Position numbers and translations under genes: made by a program
Assembly (NCBI GenBank): GCA_900548255.1
Contig: URKH01000041.1
Span: 1 to 17,686 of the forward strand
DNA: 17,686 bases
From: an uncultured Collinsella sp.
Lineage (GTDB): Bacteria > Actinomycetota > Coriobacteriia > Coriobacteriales > Coriobacteriaceae
Direction of reading: 5' to 3'
Notes under the pieces: generated by a model
The model's input: only the letters and a program-made list of their open reading frames with translations
Databases searched by the model: none
Told to the model about the DNA's origin: nothing
In this document: piece after piece, positions 1-7,479 of the stretch
How positions within the stretch are numbered: the stretch's first letter is position 1
Layout of the letters: each line of letters begins with the position of its first letter

Positions 1-130
1 CGCCCGCGGCGATGGCCGCAAGCATCTGGTCGAGTCCGCCCGCCGGCGCCAGCAGCTCGGGCAGCGCCGCACCGGCACCATCCAATCCAGTCTCGTATTG
101 TCCGCTCGGCCCCATCGTCCGAATCGCCAT
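1..130 (-). CDS. Peptidase U32 family protein, N-terminal fragment
   Basis: The first 43 codons of a minus-strand gene whose remainder lies outside the window. From the ATG at 130 the translation begins MAIRTMGPSGQYETG and continues to PELLAPAGGLDQMLAAIAAG at residues 24-43. The PELLAPAG motif followed by a helix ending in AA(I)xxG is the classic N-terminus of peptidase U32 proteins, a family that includes collagenase-like PrtC and the tRNA-hydroxylation proteins TrhP/RlhA. The start is supported by an AAGGAG ribosome binding site at 138-143, 7 nt upstream. The roughly 23 residues before the motif are longer than in many homologues, where PELLAPAG comes within the first few residues. Which U32 subgroup it belongs to cannot be told from this piece. 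It is divergent from the penicillin-binding protein gene. Confidence 0.75.
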   Translation of the reverse strand, partial: MAIRTMGPSGQYETGLDGAGAALPELLAPAGGLDQMLAAIAAG

Positions 131-292
131 CGGCAAACTCCTTACCAAGGTATGCATTCACTCTGAAAAATGCCGTCTTCCAGCATACACGAGGCCTCGC
201 GCGCCCCGTTTGGTTTATCGTGTAATAACTTATGTCCATCCTGCCCCGACGGCACATCCACCGTCCGGCACGACATACCTGGAGGTCAATAT

Positions 293-2500
293 ATGGGTCC
301 TCGCCAACGACAGGGACGCAGCCGTTCAAAGACGCATGCCCTGCCCATAATCCTGCTCTCGTTTTTGGGCTTTCTGCTTATCGCGGGCGTGGCATTTGGC
401 ATCGGCATGGTCGGCAACGTCAACCGCTGGCTGTCCGATCTGCCCGACTACACCGACGCCAACGCGTATCTGGTGAGCGAGCCCACCGAGATCGTCGATT
501 GCAACGGCAACAAGATCGCGAGCTTCTACACGCAAAACCGCAAGTCCATCACCAAGGACGAGGTCTCCCCCTACGTGCTGCAGGGCACCGTTGACGTCGA
601 GGACGAGCGCTTCTACGAGCACGGCGGTATCGACCTGTGGGGTATCGCGCGTGCTGCGGTGGCAACCCTCGGCGGCGGGCACGAAGGCGCCTCAACTATC
701 ACCCAGCAGCTGGTGCGCAACACCATCCTGCAGGAGGAGCAGTTCGACTCGACCATCGAGCGTAAGGTGCGCGAGGCCTACATCGCCGTCAAGATGGAGG
801 ACATGTACTCCAAAGACGAGATCCTCATGATGTACCTCAACACCATCTATTACGGCCACGGCGCCTACGGCATCGAGGCCGCAGCCGAGACCTATCTGTC
901 CAAGAGCGCCGCCGACCTCACCCTCAGCGAGGCCGCGCTGCTCATCGGCCTTCCCAACTCGCCCTCGCAGTACGACCCCACGGTCAACCCCGACCTGGCG
1001 CTGTCCCGTCGCAACAAGGTCCTTGACAACATGTTGCGCCTGGGCCACATCACGCAGGAGGAGCACGATGCCGCACAGGCCGAGCCCATCACCCTCAACG
1101 TGACCGAGATTTCGGGCAGCGGCGTCGACATATACTCGCAGCCCTACTTTGTCGCCTATGTTAAGCAGCTGCTGGAGCAGGAGTTCTCGACCGACGTGCT
1201 CTTTAAGGGCGGCCTGACCGTCAAGACCACCATCGACCCCACCATGCAACAGGTGGCCGAGGAGGCTGTGCGCTCGCAGCTCGACACGCTTTCGCTCGAC
1301 GGCCTGGACATGGGCATGGTCGTCGTAGACCCCAAGACCGGCTACATCAAGTGCATGGTGGGCGGCTACGACTACAACGCCGACGAGAATCACGTGAACC
1401 ACGCTACGGCAAAGCGCCCCGTGGGCTCCACGTTTAAGGCCTTTACGCTGGCAACTGCCATCCAAAACGGTATGAACCCCAACGTCACCCTCAACTGCAA
1501 CTCGCCTCTTACAGCCAAGGGCACTACGACCAAGGTGCAAAACTATGCCAACCAGAGCTATGGCAACATCACGCTTAAGCAGGCAACGGCATACTCATCC
1601 AACACCGGCTACATTCAGGTGGCAGAAGCCATCGGCAACAACAAGATCATGTCGCTCGTCAAAAAGCTCGGCATCGATCCCGCCAAGGACAATATCGAGG
1701 ACGTTCCCGTCATGACGCTCGGCACCGGGTCCATCTCGCCGCTCGAGATGGCATCGGCCTACGCCACTTTTGCCAACGGCGGCCATTATCGCCAGCCGAT
1801 CGCCATCACCGAGATCGACTCGCGTACCGGCTCGGTGCTGTACCAGCACACCGACAATCCCACGCAGGTGCTCACCGAAGGCGAGGCTGCCGCGGTTACC
1901 GACGTTCTATCCGGCGTCATGCAGGGCAGTGGCACGGGTGCCGCCGGCGCGCTGAGCGTCAACCAGCCCTATGCCGGCAAGACGGGTACCACTGACAACA
2001 CCACCAACCTGTGGTTCTGCGGCTACACGCCGCAACTGGCATGCGCCCTGTGGACCGGTTATTCCGCAGGCGAGATTCCCATCCAAAAGTACGGTACGGA
2101 CCTGCTGGGCGACAGCACCAACCTGCCCGTCTTTAAGAAGTTCATGAACACTGTTTTGGCCGGAACCGAGCGCGAGGAGTTCCCGACCGGAACGGCCCCC
2201 ACGTACAAGAACAATAACGTCTGGAAGTTCTACGGCACCAACAACAACACCAAGAAGACGGAAAGCGACGAGGACGAAGACAAGGACGAAGAGGAAACCA
2301 CCACCACGACGACCACGACCACCGAGACCACAGGCGGCGACACCACCGGCGGCACCGGTACGACCGGTGGCTCGACGGGCGGCTCCACTGGTGGTTCGAC
2401 CGGCGGCGATGGCGGCACGCCTACGCCTACGCCCACTCCCGACCCCTCGCCTACGCCCACTCCCGACCCCTCGCCCACGCCTGACGATACGGTCGGCTAG
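293..2500 (+). CDS. Class A penicillin-binding protein (bifunctional transglycosylase/transpeptidase)
   Basis: A 735-residue PBP1A-type enzyme that polymerises lipid II glycan strands and cross-links stem peptides outside the membrane. A short basic cytoplasmic tail (residues 1-14) precedes one transmembrane helix (about 16-40). The GT51 transglycosylase domain follows, with EDERFYEH at 103-110 (E103 is the expected catalytic glutamate) and GASTITQQL at 132-140. The transpeptidase domain has STFK at 379-382 (S379 is the acyl-enzyme serine), SSN at 435-437 and KTG at 563-565, so all key residues are present. From about residue 655 the protein becomes an Asp/Glu/Thr-rich then Gly-Ser-Thr and Pro-Thr repeat tail. 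The start at 293 is chosen because GGAGGT at 281-286 sits 6 nt upstream; the in-frame ATG at 170 has no such site and would put 41 non-membrane residues in front. A terminator follows the stop. Confidence 0.95.
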   Translation: MGPRQRQGRSRSKTHALPIILLSFLGFLLIAGVAFGIGMVGNVNRWLSDLPDYTDANAYLVSEPTEIVDCNGNKIASFYTQNRKSITKDEVSPYVLQGTVDVEDERFYEHGGIDLWGIARAAVATLGGGHEGASTITQQLVRNTILQEEQFDSTIERKVREAYIAVKMEDMYSKDEILMMYLNTIYYGHGAYGIEAAAETYLSKSAADLTLSEAALLIGLPNSPSQYDPTVNPDLALSRRNKVLDNMLRLGHITQEEHDAAQAEPITLNVTEISGSGVDIYSQPYFVAYVKQLLEQEFSTDVLFKGGLTVKTTIDPTMQQVAEEAVRSQLDTLSLDGLDMGMVVVDPKTGYIKCMVGGYDYNADENHVNHATAKRPVGSTFKAFTLATAIQNGMNPNVTLNCNSPLTAKGTTTKVQNYANQSYGNITLKQATAYSSNTGYIQVAEAIGNNKIMSLVKKLGIDPAKDNIEDVPVMTLGTGSISPLEMASAYATFANGGHYRQPIAITEIDSRTGSVLYQHTDNPTQVLTEGEAAAVTDVLSGVMQGSGTGAAGALSVNQPYAGKTGTTDNTTNLWFCGYTPQLACALWTGYSAGEIPIQKYGTDLLGDSTNLPVFKKFMNTVLAGTEREEFPTGTAPTYKNNNVWKFYGTNNNTKKTESDEDEDKDEEETTTTTTTTTETTGGDTTGGTGTTGGSTGGSTGGSTGGDGGTPTPTPTPDPSPTPTPDPSPTPDDTVG
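2365..2473 (+). repeat. Tandem repeats encoding the Gly-Ser-Thr-Gly and Pro-Thr-Pro-Asp tail
   Basis: Two short-period repeat tracts lie inside the penicillin-binding protein gene. The first (about 2368-2408) is a degenerate 12-nt unit encoding GSTG. The second has two identical 24-nt units at 2426-2449 and 2450-2473, each encoding PTPTPDPS and differing at no position. The exact DNA identity of the second pair points to recent duplication and likely length variation between strains. Confidence 0.85.
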
Positions 2501-2522
2501 AAATCATCCGGCCATAAGCAAC

Positions 2523-2566
2523 AAGGCCCCCGAGCAGCTTATTAAACTGCTCGGGGGCCTTTTAGT
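2523..2566 (+). terminator. Rho-independent terminator after the penicillin-binding protein gene
   Basis: A perfect 15-bp stem pairs AAGGCCCCCGAGCAG (2523-2537) with CTGCTCGGGGGCCTT (2547-2561) across a 9-nt loop, followed by a T-rich stretch. It begins 22 nt after the stop at 2500. Its orientation suits the plus-strand gene. Confidence 0.9.
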
Positions 2567-2604
2567 TTAAAGCGACCTGGTGGGCGGTCTTTATGCCTGC
2601 AAAC

Positions 2605-2637
2605 AAAAAAGGGGGTACCGACCAACGTCGATACCCC
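2605..2637 (-). terminator. Rho-independent terminator after argR
   Basis: On the minus strand an 11-bp stem (GGGGTATCGAC with GTCGGTACCCC, one U-G wobble; arms 2627-2637 and 2612-2622) has a 4-nt loop and is followed directly by C and six T (2605-2610). It lies about 50 nt past the argR stop and faces the terminator at 2523-2566, so the two genes are converging and separately terminated. Confidence 0.88.
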
Positions 2638-2688
2638 TTACAAGCCACTATGTCAGCGCACGCAGGGCCAAGCGCACGACCCGCACGC

Positions 2689-3126
2689 CTACTTGCGAGA
2701 ATTGCTCAGCTTATTGATCAGCGCCTCGAGACGCTCGCCGTCCTCGGCCGTCTGGGCAATAACCAAAATCGTATCGTTGCCGGCAAGCGAGCCAAGCACA
2801 TCGGGCAATTCTGCCGCATCAACGGCGGCGGCGATGCCGGAAGCCGTGCCAGGCTGAGCCTTGATCATAACCAGATTATCGGTGCGCAGAACGCCCGTTA
2901 CGAGCTCGGAAACCATACGCTGCAGGTGCAGGTCCTCTGCCAGAACATAGATGCCCTCAGGGAGCTTACGCAGCCCCATATCGGCAATATCGCGAGAGAC
3001 AGTCGCCTGCGTGCAATCAAAGCCCATAGCGCGGAGCTCATCGACCAGCACGCGCTGCGTGCGGACGTCCTTATTGCGCACAATATCTCTAATGGCATCC
3101 TGGCGCCCATTGCGTTTTTTAGCCAT
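2689..3126 (-). CDS. argR: Arginine repressor ArgR
   Basis: A 145-residue ArgR/AhrC-family regulator, close to the usual 150. The N-terminal winged helix-turn-helix domain carries the recognition-helix signature TQATVSRDI at 39-47. The C-terminal oligomerisation and arginine-binding domain carries GTASGIAAAVDAAELPDVLG (93-112) and GNDTILVI (116-123). In characterised members this protein forms hexamers, binds L-arginine and represses arginine biosynthesis or activates catabolism. The canonical GDDT motif reads GNDT here, so N117 replaces an aspartate that contacts arginine in E. coli ArgR. The start at 3126 (MAKKRNGRQ) is preferred over the in-frame start at 3162 because it matches the family length and follows a GGAGTGAGG stretch. 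No arginine biosynthesis gene is nearby. The gene is the last in its direction and has its own terminator. Confidence 0.93.
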   Translation of the reverse strand: MAKKRNGRQDAIRDIVRNKDVRTQRVLVDELRAMGFDCTQATVSRDIADMGLRKLPEGIYVLAEDLHLQRMVSELVTGVLRTDNLVMIKAQPGTASGIAAAVDAAELPDVLGSLAGNDTILVIAQTAEDGERLEALINKLSNSRK

Positions 3127-3158
3127 ACAAACCTCACTCCAAAAGATGGCGGAGACAA

Positions 3159-3173
3159 TCAATCAATGATTGA
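3159..3173. promoter_or_regulatory. Palindrome upstream of argR, possible operator
   Basis: TCAATCA-A-TGATTGA is a perfect 7-bp inverted repeat with a 1-nt centre, 33 nt upstream of the argR start and within the likely promoter or leader. An autoregulatory operator there would be typical of argR genes. However, the half-sites are not the classical TGAAT/ATTCA ARG-box halves, so ArgR binding is only a guess. Confidence 0.35.
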
Positions 3174-3257
3174 ATAGTTTAACGCTATTTGAAGGCTTTT
3201 GTGTATAAGAACGCATTTCGAAACAATTCTATGCAAGTTTGTTTCGTAATGAGCCAT

Positions 3258-4298
3258 TTAGGCGGTTTTTGCGCCCGTCCGGTTAAGAAAAGCTGCCAGA
3301 TGCGTACACATCACGCAGCGCGCGGGCTTGGCGCTGGCGATCGGCCCAAACAACAGACCGAGCCCCCGATGGTTATCCTTGAGCGCGGCGACCATCTGAC
3401 GGGTTCGAGGCGCCTCGAGCATATCACGCATACGGGCGGAGCGCTCAATTGATGACACCCCATGCGGGCTCAGACACAAATTCTCGATGCAGGAGACCAG
3501 TCCGGCAAAGTAGAACTTCTGGCTTGCCAGCATGAGCCAACCACCGCTATCTGCTTCCGAGAGTGAGTCCGCAAGCTCATCGAGCGCTCGAGTGTCATCG
3601 GATACCTTGGCATACATGGTGGGATCAAAGGCATCTGTAAGCTTAGGCGCCGCCGCGTGGAAACAAGCGTCGCCGCATCCGGAGACGCGCTGTGCCTGCG
3701 AGAGCGCACACGCCATAAACCCAACAGTGCGAAACGTCTTATCGCACAAAAGGCATGCTTCAAACAGCGGACGGGTGTACATCACGCCAGAGACTTGAGC
3801 AACCAGGCCGCCTAAAATCAACTGAGGCAGCCCGGCCACCATCGAAGGTTCGCTATCAATGGAAATATGAGTAGCATCCAAGACGCGCGAATGGCGCTCT
3901 CGATGTGCATCATAGCGGTCGAGCGACACCGTGGGGAAGACTATGTCTGCCGCAGTATCGCACGCGATATCGACCATCTTGGAAAGGGCGTGCGGAGCAA
4001 ACCACTCATCGGCGTTCATGGCGATGATTTGAGAGCCGCGCGAGGCATCAAAACCGGCACGAAGACAAGCGCCGCGCTTAGCGTCCTCGACGTCAATCAA
4101 ATCAATATGGATGTCCCTGTCGGCAGCAACTTGAAGCGAATGGCGCACACCGGGCGCAGCATCGCGGCAGACAACGACAATCTGCAAATCATAGAGGTCT
4201 TGGTTCTGGATACTCTCGAGCGCACGCATCGCATAGCTGGGCGAACCTTCTACCACAAGGATCACCGAAAGTCGCGGATGCGAGCCACGTCGAACCAA
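3258..4298 (-). CDS. Family 2 (GT-A fold) glycosyltransferase, substrate unknown
   Basis: A 346-residue protein whose N-terminal half looks like a GT2 nucleotide-sugar glycosyltransferase. LSVILVVEG at 10-18 is the first beta strand, and SIQNQDLYDLQIVVVCRDA at 29-47 matches the usual S(L)xxQ(T)..EIIVVDD region. AGFDASRGSQIIAMNADEWF at 81-100 holds the DxD-like metal site, here NADE at 95-98 in place of the common DADD. The C-terminal half (about 200-346) contains several cysteines and resembles nothing I can name. No transmembrane helix is evident, so it is probably cytosolic. The start is TTG at 4298, with AGAGG 9 nt upstream; an in-frame stop at 4328-4326 limits any longer start. It lies between truA and argR with no other cell-surface gene on its strand, so the acceptor cannot be inferred. 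Confidence 0.72.
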   Translation of the reverse strand: MVRRGSHPRLSVILVVEGSPSYAMRALESIQNQDLYDLQIVVVCRDAAPGVRHSLQVAADRDIHIDLIDVEDAKRGACLRAGFDASRGSQIIAMNADEWFAPHALSKMVDIACDTAADIVFPTVSLDRYDAHRERHSRVLDATHISIDSEPSMVAGLPQLILGGLVAQVSGVMYTRPLFEACLLCDKTFRTVGFMACALSQAQRVSGCGDACFHAAAPKLTDAFDPTMYAKVSDDTRALDELADSLSEADSGGWLMLASQKFYFAGLVSCIENLCLSPHGVSSIERSARMRDMLEAPRTRQMVAALKDNHRGLGLLFGPIASAKPARCVMCTHLAAFLNRTGAKTA

Positions 4299-4459
4299 GT
4301 TATCCGTCCTCTCGACAGCAGTGAATCAAACTGTCGTTCATGGTACACCCCGGCAATAAAAGCAATGAGACACCGGTTGTATTGCACGCCAAGAACAGAT
4401 GTTGCACACGCGCAGCCCACAGATGACAGGTGTCGACGCACGACGCGTCGAGCCCTCCC

Positions 4460-5284
4460 CTAGTCGAGCACGACAAGCTCGGCGGGATCGTAATCCACGC
4501 CCATAAACGTAAGGCCGCAGGCAGGAGCCGTGGGGCCCGCAGCGGTACGGTCGCAAGCATCGATGATCTCACGCATCCACCCAGGTTCATGGCGATGCAT
4601 ACCAATCTCGACAAGCGTGCCCACGATCGTACGAACCATCGAATGCAGAAACGCATTGCCCTCGATGGTGAACGTCAGGATGTCCTCGCCAAACGCAACC
4701 TCATGGCCAAACTCGGCACGCATCACGCAGCGATGCGTGGGCTTGCCAACGGCCGAGGCAACCTTGCAAAAGCTTTTAAAGTCCTGCTCGCCCAGCAGCG
4801 CGGGGCAGGCAGCAGACATTGCCTCAACATCCAAGGGATAGCGATGCCACCACACGGCACCGCGGGACAGCACGGGGCGCGCATCTCGATCGGCAATACG
4901 GTACGTATACGTACGGGAACGCGCGTCAAAACGTGCAGAAAAGCCTATACGGGCCTTGTAGACCTCGTTTATGGCGATATCTTTGGGCAGCAGGGCATCC
5001 ATAGCCCGCAGCCACCTACGGCGCGTACACGCGAGCTCAGCGTCCGTTACGGGCACGCTGATGTACTGAGCCACGGCATGCACGCCGGCATCGGTACGCC
5101 CCGCGCATGTCAGATCGATCGGGCGGCGAAGCAGCGTCTCGATGGCTCGACGCAGCTCACCCGCAACCGTCGTCTGCCCCGGCTGCTCGGCAAACCCGCT
5201 ATACGACGAGCCGTCATAGGCGACGCGGAATACAAGGGTGGCGTCAAGCTCGAGAATCGAATTGAAATCAGACGGCGCAGTCAT
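4460..5284 (-). CDS. truA: tRNA pseudouridine(38-40) synthase TruA
   Basis: A 274-residue enzyme that converts uridines 38-40 of the tRNA anticodon stem-loop to pseudouridine. The N-terminus shows the family pattern LVFRVAYDGSSYSGFAEQPG (17-36), and the catalytic motif CAGRTDAGVHA (60-70) holds the nucleophilic aspartate D65. The C-terminal domain includes AFLHSMVRTIVGTLVEIG, the usual closing motif of the active site. The ATG at 5284 is preferred because GGGAG lies 5 nt upstream; an in-frame TTG at 5299 would add five residues without a better ribosome binding site. It follows rplQ, as in many bacteria, but an intrinsic terminator separates it from the ribosomal operon, so its expression depends on readthrough or a local promoter. 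Confidence 0.95.
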   Translation of the reverse strand: MTAPSDFNSILELDATLVFRVAYDGSSYSGFAEQPGQTTVAGELRRAIETLLRRPIDLTCAGRTDAGVHAVAQYISVPVTDAELACTRRRWLRAMDALLPKDIAINEVYKARIGFSARFDARSRTYTYRIADRDARPVLSRGAVWWHRYPLDVEAMSAACPALLGEQDFKSFCKVASAVGKPTHRCVMRAEFGHEVAFGEDILTFTIEGNAFLHSMVRTIVGTLVEIGMHRHEPGWMREIIDACDRTAAGPTAPACGLTFMGVDYDPAELVVLD

Positions 5285-5319
5285 GGGCGCTCCCAACAAA
5301 CAAGCAACGGTATCGCGAC

Positions 5320-5350
5320 AAAAAAAGAGGGGTACGCGAACGTACCCCTC
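5320..5350 (-). terminator. Intrinsic terminator of the spc-alpha ribosomal operon
   Basis: Read on the minus strand, GAGGGGTACG (5341-5350) pairs perfectly with CGTACCCCTC (5327-5336) around a TTCG tetraloop and is followed by seven T (5320-5326). This is a textbook terminator. It lies 26 nt after the rplQ stop and upstream of the truA start. Confidence 0.93.
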
Positions 5351-5376
5351 GAATATAGCCTACGCAGACGGAATGT

Positions 5377-5859
5377 CTACTCAGCGGTCTCCTCAGCAGG
5401 AGCCTCCTCGGCGGCGGTCTCCTCGACAGCCTCGACCTTCTTGGGAGCAGCGGCCTTCTTGGGGGCCGGAGCAGCCTTCTTAGCCTTAGGCGTGCAAGGC
5501 TCGGTGACGAGCTCCATGATAACGATGGGAGCGTTGTCGCCCTTGCGGTTACCGAGCTTCATGATGCGGGTGTAACCGCCGTTGCGGTCCTGCCACATGC
5601 CCTGAGCAGCCTTGTCGAAGATCTCGGCAACGAGCTGCTTATCGCCGAGCTTGGCGATAGCCAGACGACGAGAGTGCAGGTCGCCCTTCTTGGCCCAAGT
5701 GATGATCGGGTCGACGACCGAACGCAGCGCCTTAGCGCGGGTCTCGGTGGTCTTGATGCGGTCGTTCTCGAAGAGGGCCTTAGCAAGGCTCTTCTTCATG
5801 GCCTTGGTGTGGCTCGCATCGGTGCCGAGCTTCAGGCCCTTCTTAACGTTGTGACGCAT
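5377..5859 (-). CDS. rplQ: 50S ribosomal protein L17
   Basis: A 160-residue L17, last gene of the alpha operon. The core (about residues 1-122) is canonical: it begins MRHNVKKGLKLGTDASHTKA and contains LARALFE-type and KAxRSVVDPIITWAKKGDLHSRRLA segments, then GYTRIMKLGNRKGDNAPI. In known ribosomes L17 sits near the polypeptide exit tunnel. The remaining roughly 38 residues are a low-complexity tail, Ala/Pro/Lys-rich (KKAAPAPKKAAAPKK) and then Glu/Ala-rich, which E. coli L17 does not have in this form. The ATG at 5859 is 30 nt downstream of the rpoA stop, and the operon terminator follows. Confidence 0.96.
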   Translation of the reverse strand: MRHNVKKGLKLGTDASHTKAMKKSLAKALFENDRIKTTETRAKALRSVVDPIITWAKKGDLHSRRLAIAKLGDKQLVAEIFDKAAQGMWQDRNGGYTRIMKLGNRKGDNAPIVIMELVTEPCTPKAKKAAPAPKKAAAPKKVEAVEETAAEEAPAEETAE

Positions 5860-5889
5860 GGTCTAGTTTCTCCTCAAATATGCGAAGCA

Positions 5890-6831
5890 TTAAGCCTTCA
5901 GGCTCAGGCCCATGGACTCAAGCTTGTCCTTCACTTCCTCGATCGACTTAACACCGAAGTTACGGATGTTGAGCAGATCGTTCTCCGAGAACTCAACGAG
6001 CTGACGGACCGAGTGAATGCTGGCGCGCTTAAGGCAGTTGTAAGAACGGACGGAAAGGTCCAGATCCTCAATCTGCTTGTCCAGCTCGGCGTTGTCGTTG
6101 GTGACCTCGGGAGCGAAGATCGAAGCCTCCTCCTCGACCTCGGGGGTCTCGGCAAGGTTCATAAAGGCAGCCATATGCTGGTTGATGATATTGGCAGCCT
6201 GGACCACGGCGTCGCGCGGGGCGATGGAACCGTTGGTCTCGATCTCGAGGACAAGGCGGTCGTAGTCGGTGTGCTGACCGACACGGCAAGCCTCAACGAG
6301 CTTGGCGCAACGGGAAACCGGCGAGTACAGCGAGTCGACGTGGATCACACCGATGGGATCGTTGTCGCGCTTGTTGGCCTCGCCAGAAACATAGCCGCGG
6401 CCATAGCCGATGCGCATGCTCATGGTGAGATGGCCACCCTCGGTGAGCGTAGCGATGTGCTGCTCGGGGTTGACCAGCTCAAACTCGGACGGAATAAAGA
6501 AGTCCGCACCGGTGACCTCGCAGGGGCCGTCAACCGAGATGGTGGCGGTCGCCTCGTCGGTCGTGCCGAGAGCCCTGAAGACAAGACCCTTGACATTCAG
6601 GACGATGTCGGTGACATCCTCGACCATGTTAGGGATGGTCATGAACTCGTGCTGCGCACCATCGATCTGAATAGCCTCGACGGCGGCACCCTCGAGCGAG
6701 GACAGAAGAACGCGACGAAGGGAGTTACCCAGCGTATCGCCGTAACCACGCTCGAGCGGCTCGACGGAGACACGAGCAGACGTCTCGTTGATCTCTTCGA
6801 CCTGAACCTGAGGCCTAATGAATTCTGACAT
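5890..6831 (-). CDS. rpoA: DNA-directed RNA polymerase subunit alpha
   Basis: A 313-residue alpha subunit (E. coli 329). The N-terminal dimerisation domain shows GYGDTLGNSLRRVLLSSLEGAA (29-50), which contains the arginines needed for beta/beta' assembly. An acidic linker precedes the C-terminal domain, DLDLSVRSYNCLKRASIHSV from residue 256. R262 lines up with E. coli R265, which contacts UP-element DNA, and the helix-hairpin-helix part NIRNFGVKSIEEV follows. The ATG at 6831 has GGAGGT 6 nt upstream. It sits between rpsD and rplQ, the standard alpha-operon position. Confidence 0.97.
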   Translation of the reverse strand: MSEFIRPQVQVEEINETSARVSVEPLERGYGDTLGNSLRRVLLSSLEGAAVEAIQIDGAQHEFMTIPNMVEDVTDIVLNVKGLVFRALGTTDEATATISVDGPCEVTGADFFIPSEFELVNPEQHIATLTEGGHLTMSMRIGYGRGYVSGEANKRDNDPIGVIHVDSLYSPVSRCAKLVEACRVGQHTDYDRLVLEIETNGSIAPRDAVVQAANIINQHMAAFMNLAETPEVEEEASIFAPEVTNDNAELDKQIEDLDLSVRSYNCLKRASIHSVRQLVEFSENDLLNIRNFGVKSIEEVKDKLESMGLSLKA

Positions 6832-6863
6832 GTATTACCTCCAGCCTCAGCAGCCCGGATGGA

Positions 6864-7460
6864 CTACTTAGAGTAGAGCTCGACGATGAGCTGCTCGTTG
6901 ATATCACCGCTGATCTGCTCACGCGTCGGCAGAGCGAGCACGTTACCAGACAGCTTCTCGATATCGACCTCGAGCCAGCCAGGGACCTCAAAGCGCTCGG
7001 AGGAAATCAGGGCCTCCTTGATGGGGAGGAGGTCACGGAACTTCTCGCCGACAGCGACGACGTCGCCGGCCTTGACGCGGTAGGACGGGATGTCCACGCG
7101 CTTGCCGTTCACGGTGAAGTGACCGTGACGGACGGACTGACGAGCCTCTTTGCGGGTGCGGGCGAAGCCAAGACGGAAGACGACGTTGTCGAGGCGAGAC
7201 TCAAGGATGATCATGAGGTTCTCACCGGTGACGCCGTTCATCTTGCGGGCCTTGTTGAAGTAGCCGTGGAACTGCTTCTCCAGAACGCCATAGATGAACT
7301 TGACCTTCTGCTTCTCGCGCAGCTGCATGCCGTACTCAGATTCCTTGCGACGGCGCTTGGGCTGACGGATAGATTCCTTCTTGCTGCTGTAACCGAGCTC
7401 AGCGGGATCGATCCCGAGCTGACGGCAGCGCTTAAGAACAGGAGTCCTGTCGATTGCCAT
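6864..7460 (-). CDS. rpsD: 30S ribosomal protein S4
   Basis: A 198-residue S4, a primary 16S rRNA binder that nucleates assembly of the 30S body; in E. coli it also represses the alpha operon. The N-terminus MAIDRTPVLKRCRQLGIDP has a single cysteine, so this is the zinc-free (C-minus) form without the four-cysteine cluster. The central S4 RNA-binding domain is recognisable in ESRLDNVVFRLGFARTRKEARQSVRHGHFTVNGKRVDIPSY. The protein ends ISGDINEQLIVELYSK, matching the normal S4 C-terminus. It lies 19 nt after rpsK and 32 nt before rpoA. Confidence 0.97.
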   Translation of the reverse strand: MAIDRTPVLKRCRQLGIDPAELGYSSKKESIRQPKRRRKESEYGMQLREKQKVKFIYGVLEKQFHGYFNKARKMNGVTGENLMIILESRLDNVVFRLGFARTRKEARQSVRHGHFTVNGKRVDIPSYRVKAGDVVAVGEKFRDLLPIKEALISSERFEVPGWLEVDIEKLSGNVLALPTREQISGDINEQLIVELYSK

Positions 7461-7479
7461 ATTGATACGATCCTTTCAG

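Noticed and set aside
170..292. Upstream ATG at 170 for the penicillin-binding protein.
   Set aside because: It would add 41 residues before the basic tail and membrane helix, and it has no ribosome binding site; the ATG at 293 has a strong one.
2365..2473. Short tandem repeats as a CRISPR array.
   Set aside because: They are in frame, contiguous without spacers and encode the protein tail of the penicillin-binding protein.
4300..4341. A 13-codon open frame (MNDSLIHCCREDG) ending next to the glycosyltransferase start, as a leader peptide.
   Set aside because: Only a weak ribosome binding site and no attenuator-like structure; too short to support.
4433..4451. Perfect 7-bp hairpin TCGACGC/GCGTCGA just after truA, as a terminator.
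   Set aside because: No T-run follows on the minus strand and the arms are short; it may be chance in GC-rich DNA.
5674..6828. A 384-codon plus-strand open frame opposite rpoA and the start of rplQ.
   Set aside because: Antisense shadow of rpoA; no domain character.
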